The position numbers were made by a program, and so were the translations under genes. A DNA stretch of 49,298 bases from UMGS1840 sp964537245 (lineage in GTDB: Bacteria; Bacillota; Clostridia; UMGS1840). The DNA lies in assembly GCA_964537245.1 (NCBI GenBank), contig CAZHZL010000011.1, positions 1-49,298 of the forward strand, read 5' to 3'. A model generated the notes under the pieces. It was not told the DNA's origin, searched no databases, and saw nothing but the letters and a program-made list of their open reading frames with translations. How positions within the stretch are numbered: the first letter of the stretch is position 1; each line of letters opens with the position of its first letter. Shown here in pieces: positions 1 through 8,724 of this stretch.

Positions 1-65
1 AATCGTCCTCATTTTTCTTTAATTTTAAGCTGTTATTTTGTCACAGCCCCTTTTTCTATGCTTTT

Positions 66-273
66 TTAATTAAGAGCTTTACCTCTTACAATAACATTTT
101 TTATATTCAGCTATCATCATACAAGCCTTCTCCAAAAGAACACCAATTGAAACAAGATTTCTGACGCCGTTTATTTCCCCGGAAATTTTTTCTATCGTTT
201 CACCGTTTGTCTTAATGTCGGCGTCAATAAACTTAAAATTTTCATCTAAAACCATACCGCCTTTTATAATCAT
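66..273 (-). pseudogene. nagA: Collapsed NagA-like amidohydrolase remnant
   Basis: The remnant keeps a good ribosome site (AAGGAG, 8-9 bases before ATG at 273) and a typical amidohydrolase N-terminus (MIIKGGMVLDENF, then an ADIKTNGETIEKI strand pair), as in N-acetylglucosamine-6-phosphate deacetylase. After about 36 residues it jumps to a segment resembling a late helix of that family (NLVSIGVLLEKACMM). It then shifts frame: the open frame ends at 79, while the neighbouring frame reads LNIKNVIVRGKALN and stops at 66, a normal NagA-like C-terminus. About 300 central residues, including all metal ligands, are absent, so it cannot be catalytic. It is last in the operon of GH20-like genes, 21 bases after the previous stop, a sensible place for a hexosamine-pathway gene. 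Seen: the three pieces and the frame change. Inferred: NagA rather than another amidohydrolase. Confidence 0.6.
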
Positions 274-294
274 GGTTATAACTCCTTTTTATAT

Positions 295-3018
295 TTATTC
301 TTCAGTTATCAGATACGATTTTATTCTTCTGACTCCGCTTCCCTCTCCGCTTATATAAACAGTGTTTTCGCCGTTTTTTATAGTCGGATGTGTACCTTTA
401 ACCTCTGCTTTTCTGTTTTTGCCGCAAATATCGCAAACATCAGCTTCATTACCGCCGCTGTATTCAATATATTCAGACGGTTTAAGCTCGCAGATAAATG
501 TGATTTTTTCACCGTTAATTTCAACAGACGGATTTTTTACATTTTCCTTTTCAGGCTTTATTGCCATAATGTCTCCGATATATACATCTTTTCCCTCGCC
601 TGTAAAGCCGATAAACATTGCATACATAGAATCATAGCAAGGTATAGGCTGATAAAATGAATGATAGCCTAAATTATTAATAATTTCAGAAGCTTTTTGC
701 GAATAGTTAAATTTCATCGACAGCGCCTCCTCGGCATCCTTTTCACAAAGTGTAAAATATCTCCAGCCTTCAAAATCGAGATGAATAACATTCTGTAATA
801 GTACCTTTGTATGTGGAGAGCCAAAAAGACAGATATTCATACATTCGTCAGAATTATTTCCTTTTACCCATAAGCCTAACGCTTCGTTTCCTCTTAAATC
901 AGTATAGATGTCCTTCCCTTTTTTCAAATCTATGATTTCCATCTGCTCGTTTGCAGGGATATCCTTGTCAAATTTTGCAACAACAAAGGAGACTTCTGTT
1001 TCTTTTGCTGTATGTGTACAAAGAAGGCGGATAAACGGCTTCTGAGTTTTAAATTTATTTACTGCCTTATATGAATTTTCACCGTCTTTAAATGAATAAG
1101 GATAACCGAGTATTCTTTCCCATTCTTTAAAATAGTATTTTCCGTCTTTTTCACAAAGCTTATAGCACTTATCCTCAGTTTTAAGCATATCTTTTATTTC
1201 CTGTGAAAAATAATTCTGCTCTTTAAGGTTACAGTATTTTGATAAAACCATTTCATTTTCAGTTCTCTTTTTATTCATTTCAGGATGCTTTTTTGCACCG
1301 TAGGAAAGAGATGAAACAGCAGAATCGTAGGCAACCACCTTCTGTCCGAGATAATCTATATCCTCCGCAAATTCATAAGAAGAAATATATGTACTGAAAT
1401 AAGGTGTGTCATACTCAAAAGACATCGGATAAAAATCATACCATCCAAGCTGTGAGGTAAGAAGCTTATCATGAACATTTTTTTCGTTGTATCTGCAATG
1501 GTAATCGATACCTGATTTATATGCAGTAAAGAATGTGTCATATGTTCCTGAACGGGATCTCCCTGCCCATACTGCCGGGAAAAGCATACTGTATTCCAGC
1601 ATCGGAGTTTTTTTACAGCGTTTTAATATTTCCTGCACAAATTTTGCAGTGTAATACCAGTTTAACTCATAAGCTGATTCGTCCATCCAATGAAGGCTCT
1701 CAGGACTGTTAAGCACATATGAAACATCAAGACCGTCAACATAAATAAGGTCAAAGTCACATTCATTGTAAAAATCTGCTGTTTTTCTCGCAATTTCCCA
1801 GAAAAGCTCACTTCCCGGAGTTGGATTGAAGTGATTAAAATTACGTGCAAGGTGTCTTATTTGGGTATCCTTTTTGTGAGAAGCCTTCTTTGTTCCGAAC
1901 GCACCTCTTTCCAAAGAATAAACTCTTCCGTTTTCGCCTCTTTTTTCAAATACAATAATCTCATCGTCAATAGCAAAACAGCAAGGCTTATTGTCAGCGT
2001 GCTGCTGTACCATCACAATATTATCGGTATCCTCATTTATAAAAAGCTCATCAGCATTTTCCGATAAATCTTCCTTTAAGCTGTAATAATCCACAACAGC
2101 AAGGTCCTTATGCGGTATCGGTGTAACATAGTATGAATCAACGGCAATCATTGCACCATAAATATGAAGACCAACCTTCATACCTCTTTTATGAAGCTCA
2201 TCAACAAATTCTTTTTTGAATTTTTCAGCACTCCCTGCCAATACTGTCATATCGCCCTGACGGAAAATTTTTCCGTGACCTATATCAAATAAATTTATTC
2301 CGAGGTGCTTATGAGGCTCTAAAAATTTTTCAAGGTCATAAACATTCTCACCGTTTACTTCAGCGTAATTCAAGGTTGCCTCGACACACGCATCTGAAAA
2401 AGCTCCGCCTTTTTTTGAAACAATAACATCTTCAATAGAAAGTCCTTCGCAGATTTTCTTAATTTCATCACGCATATTATCATTTTTACAAATCACAAAT
2501 TCACAGGCTTTATTTTTATCTCCGATAACTTGTGTTGTATATGCTCCGCACCTTACACAATATCCCGGAACCTCAACTGCCTGTATTTCTAAATTGTGAG
2601 TAATTGCAGATGAATATGTATCACCGTGATTTTCATTAAGCTCAAAACAGCCGAAGAAAAATCTTCCGTAATCATAATCTGAAGGAGAAACATCTGTCAC
2701 TTTAAAAATAACTGTACTTTCTTTTTCTTCTACATCAAGCGTAAATACCAATGTCGGATTTTTAAATTCAACTTTCATGGTATTGTTTTCCCTTGAAATT
2801 CTTTCAGGCAAAACCACAGCTTCCTGAGGTACTTTTACATATGCGTCTTTCGGTCTGAAGCTGGGAGGTACTGCTCTTTTTCCCGATACACAAATATATG
2901 CAAAATACTGATTTAAAACACATATATTAACATTTTCATCTTTTTTTGTAATGCTTTTATTAATACCGCTTTCGTCTACTTCCCATTTCCAGTTTTTCGT
3001 TTCAAATATAACGCTCAT
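295..3018 (-). CDS. Putative glycoside hydrolase, TIM-barrel type, family unassigned
   Basis: This is a 907-residue cytoplasmic protein with no signal peptide. The first ~200 residues are strand-rich and look like a beta-sandwich. From ~205 to ~560 the alternation of strands and helices suggests a (beta/alpha)8 barrel: a strand MKVGLHIYGAMI near 280-291, then IYVDGLD (Asp428 and Asp431) and PMLEYSML (Glu475). These acids are candidate catalytic residues at strand ends, as in alpha-galactosidase-like (clan D) enzymes. The C-terminal third is again strand-rich. I cannot name the family. It starts after GGAGG with 8 bases to ATG, 19 bases after the preceding GH20-like gene, and is clearly in its operon. 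Likely a cytoplasmic exo-acting enzyme on imported oligosaccharides; the substrate is unknown. Confidence 0.6.
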   Translation of the reverse strand: MSVIFETKNWKWEVDESGINKSITKKDENVNICVLNQYFAYICVSGKRAVPPSFRPKDAYVKVPQEAVVLPERISRENNTMKVEFKNPTLVFTLDVEEKESTVIFKVTDVSPSDYDYGRFFFGCFELNENHGDTYSSAITHNLEIQAVEVPGYCVRCGAYTTQVIGDKNKACEFVICKNDNMRDEIKKICEGLSIEDVIVSKKGGAFSDACVEATLNYAEVNGENVYDLEKFLEPHKHLGINLFDIGHGKIFRQGDMTVLAGSAEKFKKEFVDELHKRGMKVGLHIYGAMIAVDSYYVTPIPHKDLAVVDYYSLKEDLSENADELFINEDTDNIVMVQQHADNKPCCFAIDDEIIVFEKRGENGRVYSLERGAFGTKKASHKKDTQIRHLARNFNHFNPTPGSELFWEIARKTADFYNECDFDLIYVDGLDVSYVLNSPESLHWMDESAYELNWYYTAKFVQEILKRCKKTPMLEYSMLFPAVWAGRSRSGTYDTFFTAYKSGIDYHCRYNEKNVHDKLLTSQLGWYDFYPMSFEYDTPYFSTYISSYEFAEDIDYLGQKVVAYDSAVSSLSYGAKKHPEMNKKRTENEMVLSKYCNLKEQNYFSQEIKDMLKTEDKCYKLCEKDGKYYFKEWERILGYPYSFKDGENSYKAVNKFKTQKPFIRLLCTHTAKETEVSFVVAKFDKDIPANEQMEIIDLKKGKDIYTDLRGNEALGLWVKGNNSDECMNICLFGSPHTKVLLQNVIHLDFEGWRYFTLCEKDAEEALSMKFNYSQKASEIINNLGYHSFYQPIPCYDSMYAMFIGFTGEGKDVYIGDIMAIKPEKENVKNPSVEINGEKITFICELKPSEYIEYSGGNEADVCDICGKNRKAEVKGTHPTIKNGENTVYISGEGSGVRRIKSYLITEE

Positions 3019-3037
3019 CTCATTTACCTCCGAAAAA

Positions 3038-4903
3038 TTATTTCAAATTGTTTGAGACATATTCCAAAAAATCGTTTCTTTTCTTTTCAAGCTTATTTAA
3101 GAAAATTTCCGAGCCTGAGTCTCTGTTTTCTGTGTTCCATAAGCCTTTGAAATTATCGGATATATCTGAAAAGCAAGCGTTTATACTGTCAACCAAAGCT
3201 TTAGCAGTATCATAATCCTTTAAAACAAGCACACATAATTTGAAGTATGAAAGCCTTATAGCAAACTCAAACATTCTTAAATTAAGAGCAGCCTTTCGTT
3301 TTATTAAATCTGCATTTTCGCAGTCAACCGCCTTTAAAGCTTTTTTTGAAGCTTCGACATGTTCAAGCGCTTTTTCACAGCCGTATACATCAACCATATC
3401 ATAAATATGGATTTGCTTTATACCGGTATGTGCGTGATATCCGTTCCATAAAAGCGTTGTATTATAAGAACAGTTTGAAGCAAAAACAAACTGATTTGAA
3501 TCAGGGCATTTTCCTTTTGTATACCATGCCGCGTCACCGAAGCCGGCAATAGTTTTTGCAAGACTTCCTTTTTTTGTTTTATAGATATATTTATCCATAT
3601 ACTCATGAACATAAGAAAGCTGAAAATCCTTATAGTTCCACGCAGTTGCACCAAAGGTAAACAAGCCTCCCAGCTCCATTACAAAAAACTGTGAATTTCC
3701 GTCATCTCCCCATGTTGATGTAGAAACTCCATAGCCACCGTGTTCATACGCCTGACGGCAAGATACCTCAGCATTTAAAGTCTGATTATATGTTCTTGGA
3801 ACATACTGTGAAAATGTTCCCGTACTTGCCTTGTTTTCAAATTTCAGTCCCATTTCCTGACAAAGTCTGTTGTTTCTTTCAAATCTGTGATATTCGTATT
3901 CGGATTCATAACCCCAATCCCCTACTATAGCACCTTTTGGGAAAAGCTTCAGAAGCTCACGGATTTCGTCGTCAGTCGCTGTTCTTTTTAAATACATATC
4001 GCCTGAAAATCTGGGTGTTTTATGATATTTTTCCGTTACGAGCTTATAAAGCTTAGTAACATACTCCATATAAACAACCATTTTTCCTCTTTTTTTAACT
4101 TCGTCCTTTGATTTTCCTGTTTCCAAAGACCCAACCTCGTCAACACTTACTGCAATAAAATCAGTATCGCAGAAAGGCATTACATCAGAAAGCATCATAT
4201 CAACAAATTCAAGTGAGCGCGGGTCAAGAGGATTCAAGTCCATTCCCGGATTATTTTCATCCAAAGAATTTGACAAATGCTTAAAGCGGTCGTGTTTAAG
4301 GAAGTTACCAAGATGTCCGAAGGCTTCAACATTTATATACATTTTTATAAATTTTTCGTTACACCATTTTTTTATCTGCCAAAGTTCATCCATTGTGATA
4401 GCGTCTTTTTCCCATAAGCCTTCAAGGCTCGGAAACTGAAAAACAATTCTGTCATAATATAAGCACAAAACATCGTATCTTGCCATTGCGACATAGTCAA
4501 TTATTTCCTTAAAGTGCTTCATTGTAGGAATTTTTCCGCGGCTGATATCAAGTGAAAACTGCCTGTTTTTTAAAAGCGGCTTATCCTTTATTTCAAGGTG
4601 ATTTACTTTTTTCATATTTATAAGCTGACAAAGCGTCTGTGTGCCGTAGAATGCACCGTTTTCATATGAATACAAAATTTCAGAGCCGTTTTCGTTTATA
4701 ATAAGCTCATATTCCTGTTCCGAAAGTCCGTCTTTTTTGGTGTAAATAACATTTGGTGTTTTATCTTCAGATAAAACAATTTCTCTGTCTTTATATTCAC
4801 CCAAAATAATTTCGTTTTCAATTCCTTTTATTGCCACATAATTAAATTCATATGTACCTTCTTTTTCTGTGATATTCACAGGCATTGGATATAATCTAAG
4901 CAT
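3038..4903 (-). CDS. GH20-like beta-hexosaminidase paralogue 1
   Basis: 621 residues, no signal peptide. The N-terminal domain (~1-105) ends in AFYGTQTLCQLI, the usual end of the GH20b domain, and is followed by DISRGKIPT (~119-127) and a TIM barrel. The GH20 catalytic Asp-Glu pair is kept at 255-256 within SVDEV, but the preceding residues differ from the usual HxGxDE. FSQYVPRTYNQ and TWGDDGNSQF mark the later barrel. GH20 enzymes cleave terminal beta-linked N-acetylhexosamine by substrate-assisted catalysis, where the Asp positions the acetamido group. Whether this paralogue uses an N-acetyl sugar is not certain. It is third of three tandem copies. Its first third matches paralogue 2 almost base for base, while its barrel is closer to paralogue 3. 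Confidence 0.8.
   Translation of the reverse strand: MLRLYPMPVNITEKEGTYEFNYVAIKGIENEIILGEYKDREIVLSEDKTPNVIYTKKDGLSEQEYELIINENGSEILYSYENGAFYGTQTLCQLINMKKVNHLEIKDKPLLKNRQFSLDISRGKIPTMKHFKEIIDYVAMARYDVLCLYYDRIVFQFPSLEGLWEKDAITMDELWQIKKWCNEKFIKMYINVEAFGHLGNFLKHDRFKHLSNSLDENNPGMDLNPLDPRSLEFVDMMLSDVMPFCDTDFIAVSVDEVGSLETGKSKDEVKKRGKMVVYMEYVTKLYKLVTEKYHKTPRFSGDMYLKRTATDDEIRELLKLFPKGAIVGDWGYESEYEYHRFERNNRLCQEMGLKFENKASTGTFSQYVPRTYNQTLNAEVSCRQAYEHGGYGVSTSTWGDDGNSQFFVMELGGLFTFGATAWNYKDFQLSYVHEYMDKYIYKTKKGSLAKTIAGFGDAAWYTKGKCPDSNQFVFASNCSYNTTLLWNGYHAHTGIKQIHIYDMVDVYGCEKALEHVEASKKALKAVDCENADLIKRKAALNLRMFEFAIRLSYFKLCVLVLKDYDTAKALVDSINACFSDISDNFKGLWNTENRDSGSEIFLNKLEKKRNDFLEYVSNNLK
4571..4903 (-). repeat. 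Near-identical 333-bp block, copy A (5' part of GH20-like gene 1)
   Basis: This block aligns without gaps to 6481..6813 (offset 1910). I counted 15 differences in 333 bases, about 95.5% identity. The central parts of the two genes are much less alike. It covers codons 1-111 of each gene, which points to recent gene conversion or recombination between paralogues. Confidence 0.85.
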
Positions 4904-4941
4904 AATTTTATCTCCTTTATTTTCTCAGTTCTCTGATTTTT

Positions 4942-6813
4942 TTAAATTAAATTTTCGGAAACATACTTTTCAAAAGCAGCTTGTTTTCTTGCAAGACCAC
5001 CGGGGAAAATTTCTCCACCGCCCTCACGATTTTCTGTGAGCCAAAGTCTGCTGAAATTACCGCTGATTTCAGAAAAACAGAATCTGATATCTGAAATCAG
5101 CTCTTTTGCCCTATCAAAATCCTTTAAAACAAGTATACAAAGCTTAAAGTAAGAAAGTCTTATTGCAAGCTCAAACATACGAAGATTTAAACTAAGCTTT
5201 TCTGTCATTAAAGCATTGTCGTTACATTCAAGCTTTATCTTATTAAGCTTTTCTCTTGAAGCAGCAACATGCTCAAGCGCTTTTTCACAGCCGTATATAT
5301 CGACCATATCGTAAATATGGATTTGCTTTATACCGGTATGTGCGTGGTATCCGTTCCACAAAAGAGTATTATCATAGGAACAATTTGAAGCAAAAACAAA
5401 CTGATTTGAATCAGGGCATTTTCCTTTTGTATACCATGCTGCGTCACCAAATCCTGCAATAACTTTAGCTAATCTTCCCGAAGCTGTTTTAAATACATAT
5501 TTATCAAGATATTCATGTACATATGAAAGCTGAAAACCGTAAACATTCCACGCAGTTGCGCCGCAGGTAAATATGCCTGTGTATTCCATTACCATAAACT
5601 GAGAGTTACCGTCATCACCCCATGTTGTCTGAACAACACCATCTCCGCCGTATTCAACAGCCGCTCTGCAACCCACCTCTGCATTTAAGCTCTGATTATA
5701 TGTTCTTGGGACATACTGACTGAAGGTTCCCGTGCTGACACAAGTGAAATATGGAATTTCTGACTGTTGAAGAAGCTTGCCGTATTCAGAAAACTTGTGA
5801 TATTCATATTCAGACTCATATCCCCAATCTGTTGTTGCCGCACCTTTAGGAAATTTTTTGAGATTTTCAAGTATTTGCTCACTTGTCATTGTTCTTTTCA
5901 TAAACATATCATTTGCAACAACCGGTATCTTTTTATATTTATTTATAACAAGGTCGCAAACCTTCTGCATATGCTCCATATACACTGTGTTTAAACCTTT
6001 TTTCAAAACCTCGTCTTTTGATTTTCCTTTTCCCAAAGATACAACCTCATCACCGTGAACCTGGAGAAAATCAGTATCAACAAAAGGAATTACATCAGAA
6101 ATCAACATATCTACAAATTCAATTGAACGAGGGTCAAGCGGATTAAGGTCTCCGCCAGGATTTGCTTCATCAAGCGAATTTGAAAGGTGACAGAATCTGT
6201 CGTGCTTCAAAAAGTGATAGAGATGTCCGAAGGTTTCAACAGAAATACTTAATTTTATAAATCTTTCGTTACACCATTTTTTTATCTGCCATAATTCCTC
6301 AATCGTTATTGCGTCTTTTTCCCATAAGTCTTCAAGCTTCGGAAACTGTATTATAATTTTGTCATAATATAAAATAAGAGTGTTGTATCTTGCCATTGAT
6401 AGCTTTTTGATAACATCTAAAAAATGCTCCATTGTAGGAATTTTTCCACGGCTGATATCAAAAGAAAGACATCTGTTTTTCAGAAGCGGCTTATCCTTTA
6501 TTTCAAGGTGATTTACCTTTTCCATATTTATAAGCTGACAAAGCGTCTGTGTGCCATAGAATGCACCGTTTTCATATGAATACAAAATTTCAGCGCCGTT
6601 TTCGTTTATAATAAGCTCATATTCCTGTTCCGAAAGTCCGTCTTTTTTGGTGTAAATAACATTTGCTACTTTATCTTCAGATAAAACAATTCCTCTGTCT
6701 TTATATTCACCCAAAATAATTTCGTTTTCAATTCCTTTTACTGCCACATAATTAAATTCATATGTACCTTCTTTTTCTGCGATATTCACGGGCATTGGAT
6801 ATAATTTCAGCAT
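4942..6813 (-). CDS. GH20-like beta-hexosaminidase paralogue 2
   Basis: 623 residues, cytoplasmic, with the same order as its neighbours: GH20b-like N-terminal domain, DISRGK turn near 120, then the barrel. It has the most canonical active-site motif of the three, VHGDEV with His253, Asp255 and Glu256. It is therefore the best candidate for a true beta-N-acetylhexosaminidase. The barrel diverges from paralogues 1 and 3 at substrate-facing stretches, for example HFLDVIKKLSMARYN where the others have HFKEIIDY(V/A)AMARY. The C-terminal block from IAGFGDAAW through KQIHIYDMVDIYGCEKALEHV is shared by all three. It lies 15 bases after paralogue 3 and 38 bases before paralogue 1 and is surely co-transcribed. 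Confidence 0.82.
   Translation of the reverse strand: MLKLYPMPVNIAEKEGTYEFNYVAVKGIENEIILGEYKDRGIVLSEDKVANVIYTKKDGLSEQEYELIINENGAEILYSYENGAFYGTQTLCQLINMEKVNHLEIKDKPLLKNRCLSFDISRGKIPTMEHFLDVIKKLSMARYNTLILYYDKIIIQFPKLEDLWEKDAITIEELWQIKKWCNERFIKLSISVETFGHLYHFLKHDRFCHLSNSLDEANPGGDLNPLDPRSIEFVDMLISDVIPFVDTDFLQVHGDEVVSLGKGKSKDEVLKKGLNTVYMEHMQKVCDLVINKYKKIPVVANDMFMKRTMTSEQILENLKKFPKGAATTDWGYESEYEYHKFSEYGKLLQQSEIPYFTCVSTGTFSQYVPRTYNQSLNAEVGCRAAVEYGGDGVVQTTWGDDGNSQFMVMEYTGIFTCGATAWNVYGFQLSYVHEYLDKYVFKTASGRLAKVIAGFGDAAWYTKGKCPDSNQFVFASNCSYDNTLLWNGYHAHTGIKQIHIYDMVDIYGCEKALEHVAASREKLNKIKLECNDNALMTEKLSLNLRMFELAIRLSYFKLCILVLKDFDRAKELISDIRFCFSEISGNFSRLWLTENREGGGEIFPGGLARKQAAFEKYVSENLI
6481..6813 (-). repeat. 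Near-identical 333-bp block, copy B (5' part of GH20-like gene 2)
   Basis: Partner of 4571..4903 at about 95.5% identity by direct base count. The third paralogue (6829..8706) is clearly more diverged over the same codons, so the exchange involved only copies 1 and 2. Confidence 0.85.
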
Positions 6814-6828
6814 TTTACTTTTCTCCTT

Positions 6829-8706
6829 TTAGTTAAGTTCAGGCATATTTTTTATATATTCGTTAAATTCTTTTACCCGTCTTTCAATATTACCGATAAA
6901 TATTGAGCCAAGCGCCGGTCTGTTTTCTGTTACCCAAAGCTTAAAGAAATTTTTTTGTATATCATCTGTACAGAAATTAATCTGTGGGATAAGCTCACGC
7001 GCTTTTTCATAATCCTTTGTAACAAGCATACAAAGCTTGAAATATGAAAGCTTTATTACCCATTCAAACATTCTTACATTAAGAAGGAGTTTTTCTTTTA
7101 CTTCAGTCGCTTTTTCACATGAAAGCTGTGCATTTTCGAGCTTTTCTCTTAAACAAGCAACATGTTCAATTGCTTTTTCACAGCCGTATATATCAACCAT
7201 ATCGTAAATATGAATTTGTTTTATACCTGTATGTGCATGGTATCCGTTCCACAAAAGAGTATTATCATAGGAACACTTTGAAGCAAAAACAAACTGATTT
7301 GAGTCAGGGCATTTTCCTTTTGTAAACCATGCCGCGTCACCAAAGCCGGCAACAATTCCTGCAAAATTGCAATCTTTTGCTTTATAAACAAACTTATTCA
7401 TAAAGTCATGAACATAGGAAAGCTGAAAATCCTTGTAGTTCCATGCTGTTGAGCCAAATGTGAAAATTCCGCCAAGTTCCGATACAAAAAACTGTGAATT
7501 TCCGTCGTCTCCCCAAGTTGTTGTTGCAACACCGTATGCACCGTGTTCATAGCCTTGACGGCAAGCTACTTCTGCATTTAAAGTCTGATTATATGTTCTT
7601 GCAACATACTGAGAAAAAAGACTTGTGCTTGCATAGTTGAAAAACTTGAGTCCTGCTTCCTTACAAAGTCTGTTGTTTCTTTCAAATTTGTGGTACTCAT
7701 ATTCCTGCTCATAGCCCCAATCTCCCGCTATGGCATTTTTCGGGAACAATTTAAGAAAATCAAGGACTTCTTCTTCAGTTTTTTTCACTCCGAAAAACAT
7801 ATCGCACCAGAATATCGGAATTTTATTATATTTTTCTGTGATAAGATTATTTATTTTATTTAAAAAGTCTATATATACTCTTGCTTCACCTTTTTTGGCA
7901 ACCTCATCTTTTGTTTTTCCTGTCTTTAAAGAAGCGACCTCGTCAAAACCTACATTCAAAAATTCAGTATCAACAAAAGGTGCAATATCCCCGATAAGCA
8001 TATCGACAAATTCAACACTTTCAGGGTCAAGAGGATTCAAATCTCCGTTAGGCTTATTTTCGTCCAAAGAATTTGAAAGATGTTTAAATCTGTCTGTTTT
8101 TAAGAAGTTTGCAAGATGTCCGAATGCCTCTGTGTCGATAGTAAGCTTGATAAATTTTTCATTACACCATTTTTTTATCTGCCAAAGCTCATCTGTTGTA
8201 ATTGCGTCTTCTTCCCAAAGGCCTTCCAAAGACGGAAACTTAAAAACAATTCTGTCATAATAAAGAGCAAAAATATTATATCTTGCCATAGCGGCATAAT
8301 CTATTATCTCTTTAAAATGCTCCATTGTAGGAATTTTTCCTCGGCTTATATCAAGATGAAGCTTTCTGTTTTTATGAAGCGGATTATCTTTTATTTCAAG
8401 ATAAGATACCTTTTTCATATTTATAAGCTGACAAAGCGTTTGAGTGCCGTAGAATGCACCGCTTTCACAGGTATAGACTATCTCCGCGCCGTTTTCGTTT
8501 ATAATAATTTCATATTCCTCTTCCGAAAAATTGTATGTTTTTGTGTAAATAACATTCGATGCTTTACATTCAGACAATATAATTCCCATACCGCTATATA
8601 CATCTAAAATAGTTTTATTCTCAATTCCTTTTACAGATACATATAAAAATTCATATGTTCCTTCTTTTTCTGTGATATTCACAGGCATTGGATATAATTT
8701 TATCAT
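6829..8706 (-). CDS. GH20-like beta-hexosaminidase paralogue 3
   Basis: 625 residues, no signal peptide, first of the three tandem copies. It has a GH20b-like domain to ~105, DISRGKIPT near 119-127, then the barrel. The catalytic Asp255-Glu256 pair sits in GFDEV, so the position occupied by His-Gly in copy 2 is Gly-Phe here. TWGDDGNSQFF and the shared C-terminal block are kept. The N-terminal domain differs from the other two over most of residues 20-60, but the barrel is closest to copy 1. It follows the MFS gene by 18 bases. The three active sites look diversified, perhaps for different linkages or aglycones. The family-level call is strong; the substrate is unknown. Confidence 0.8.
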   Translation of the reverse strand: MIKLYPMPVNITEKEGTYEFLYVSVKGIENKTILDVYSGMGIILSECKASNVIYTKTYNFSEEEYEIIINENGAEIVYTCESGAFYGTQTLCQLINMKKVSYLEIKDNPLHKNRKLHLDISRGKIPTMEHFKEIIDYAAMARYNIFALYYDRIVFKFPSLEGLWEEDAITTDELWQIKKWCNEKFIKLTIDTEAFGHLANFLKTDRFKHLSNSLDENKPNGDLNPLDPESVEFVDMLIGDIAPFVDTEFLNVGFDEVASLKTGKTKDEVAKKGEARVYIDFLNKINNLITEKYNKIPIFWCDMFFGVKKTEEEVLDFLKLFPKNAIAGDWGYEQEYEYHKFERNNRLCKEAGLKFFNYASTSLFSQYVARTYNQTLNAEVACRQGYEHGAYGVATTTWGDDGNSQFFVSELGGIFTFGSTAWNYKDFQLSYVHDFMNKFVYKAKDCNFAGIVAGFGDAAWFTKGKCPDSNQFVFASKCSYDNTLLWNGYHAHTGIKQIHIYDMVDIYGCEKAIEHVACLREKLENAQLSCEKATEVKEKLLLNVRMFEWVIKLSYFKLCMLVTKDYEKARELIPQINFCTDDIQKNFFKLWVTENRPALGSIFIGNIERRVKEFNEYIKNMPELN

Positions 8707-8724
8707 TTTAATTTTTCTCCTTCG

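Noticed and set aside
36..56. Possible hairpin GCTGT...ACAGC next to CCCCTTTTT
   Set aside because: Only a 5-bp stem with a 9-base loop. The T-run follows on the plus strand, where no gene ends, so it is not a convincing terminator.
7730..8260. 176-codon open frame on the plus strand
   Set aside because: Antisense shadow of the third GH20-like gene, with no ribosome site and a composition explained by the opposite strand.
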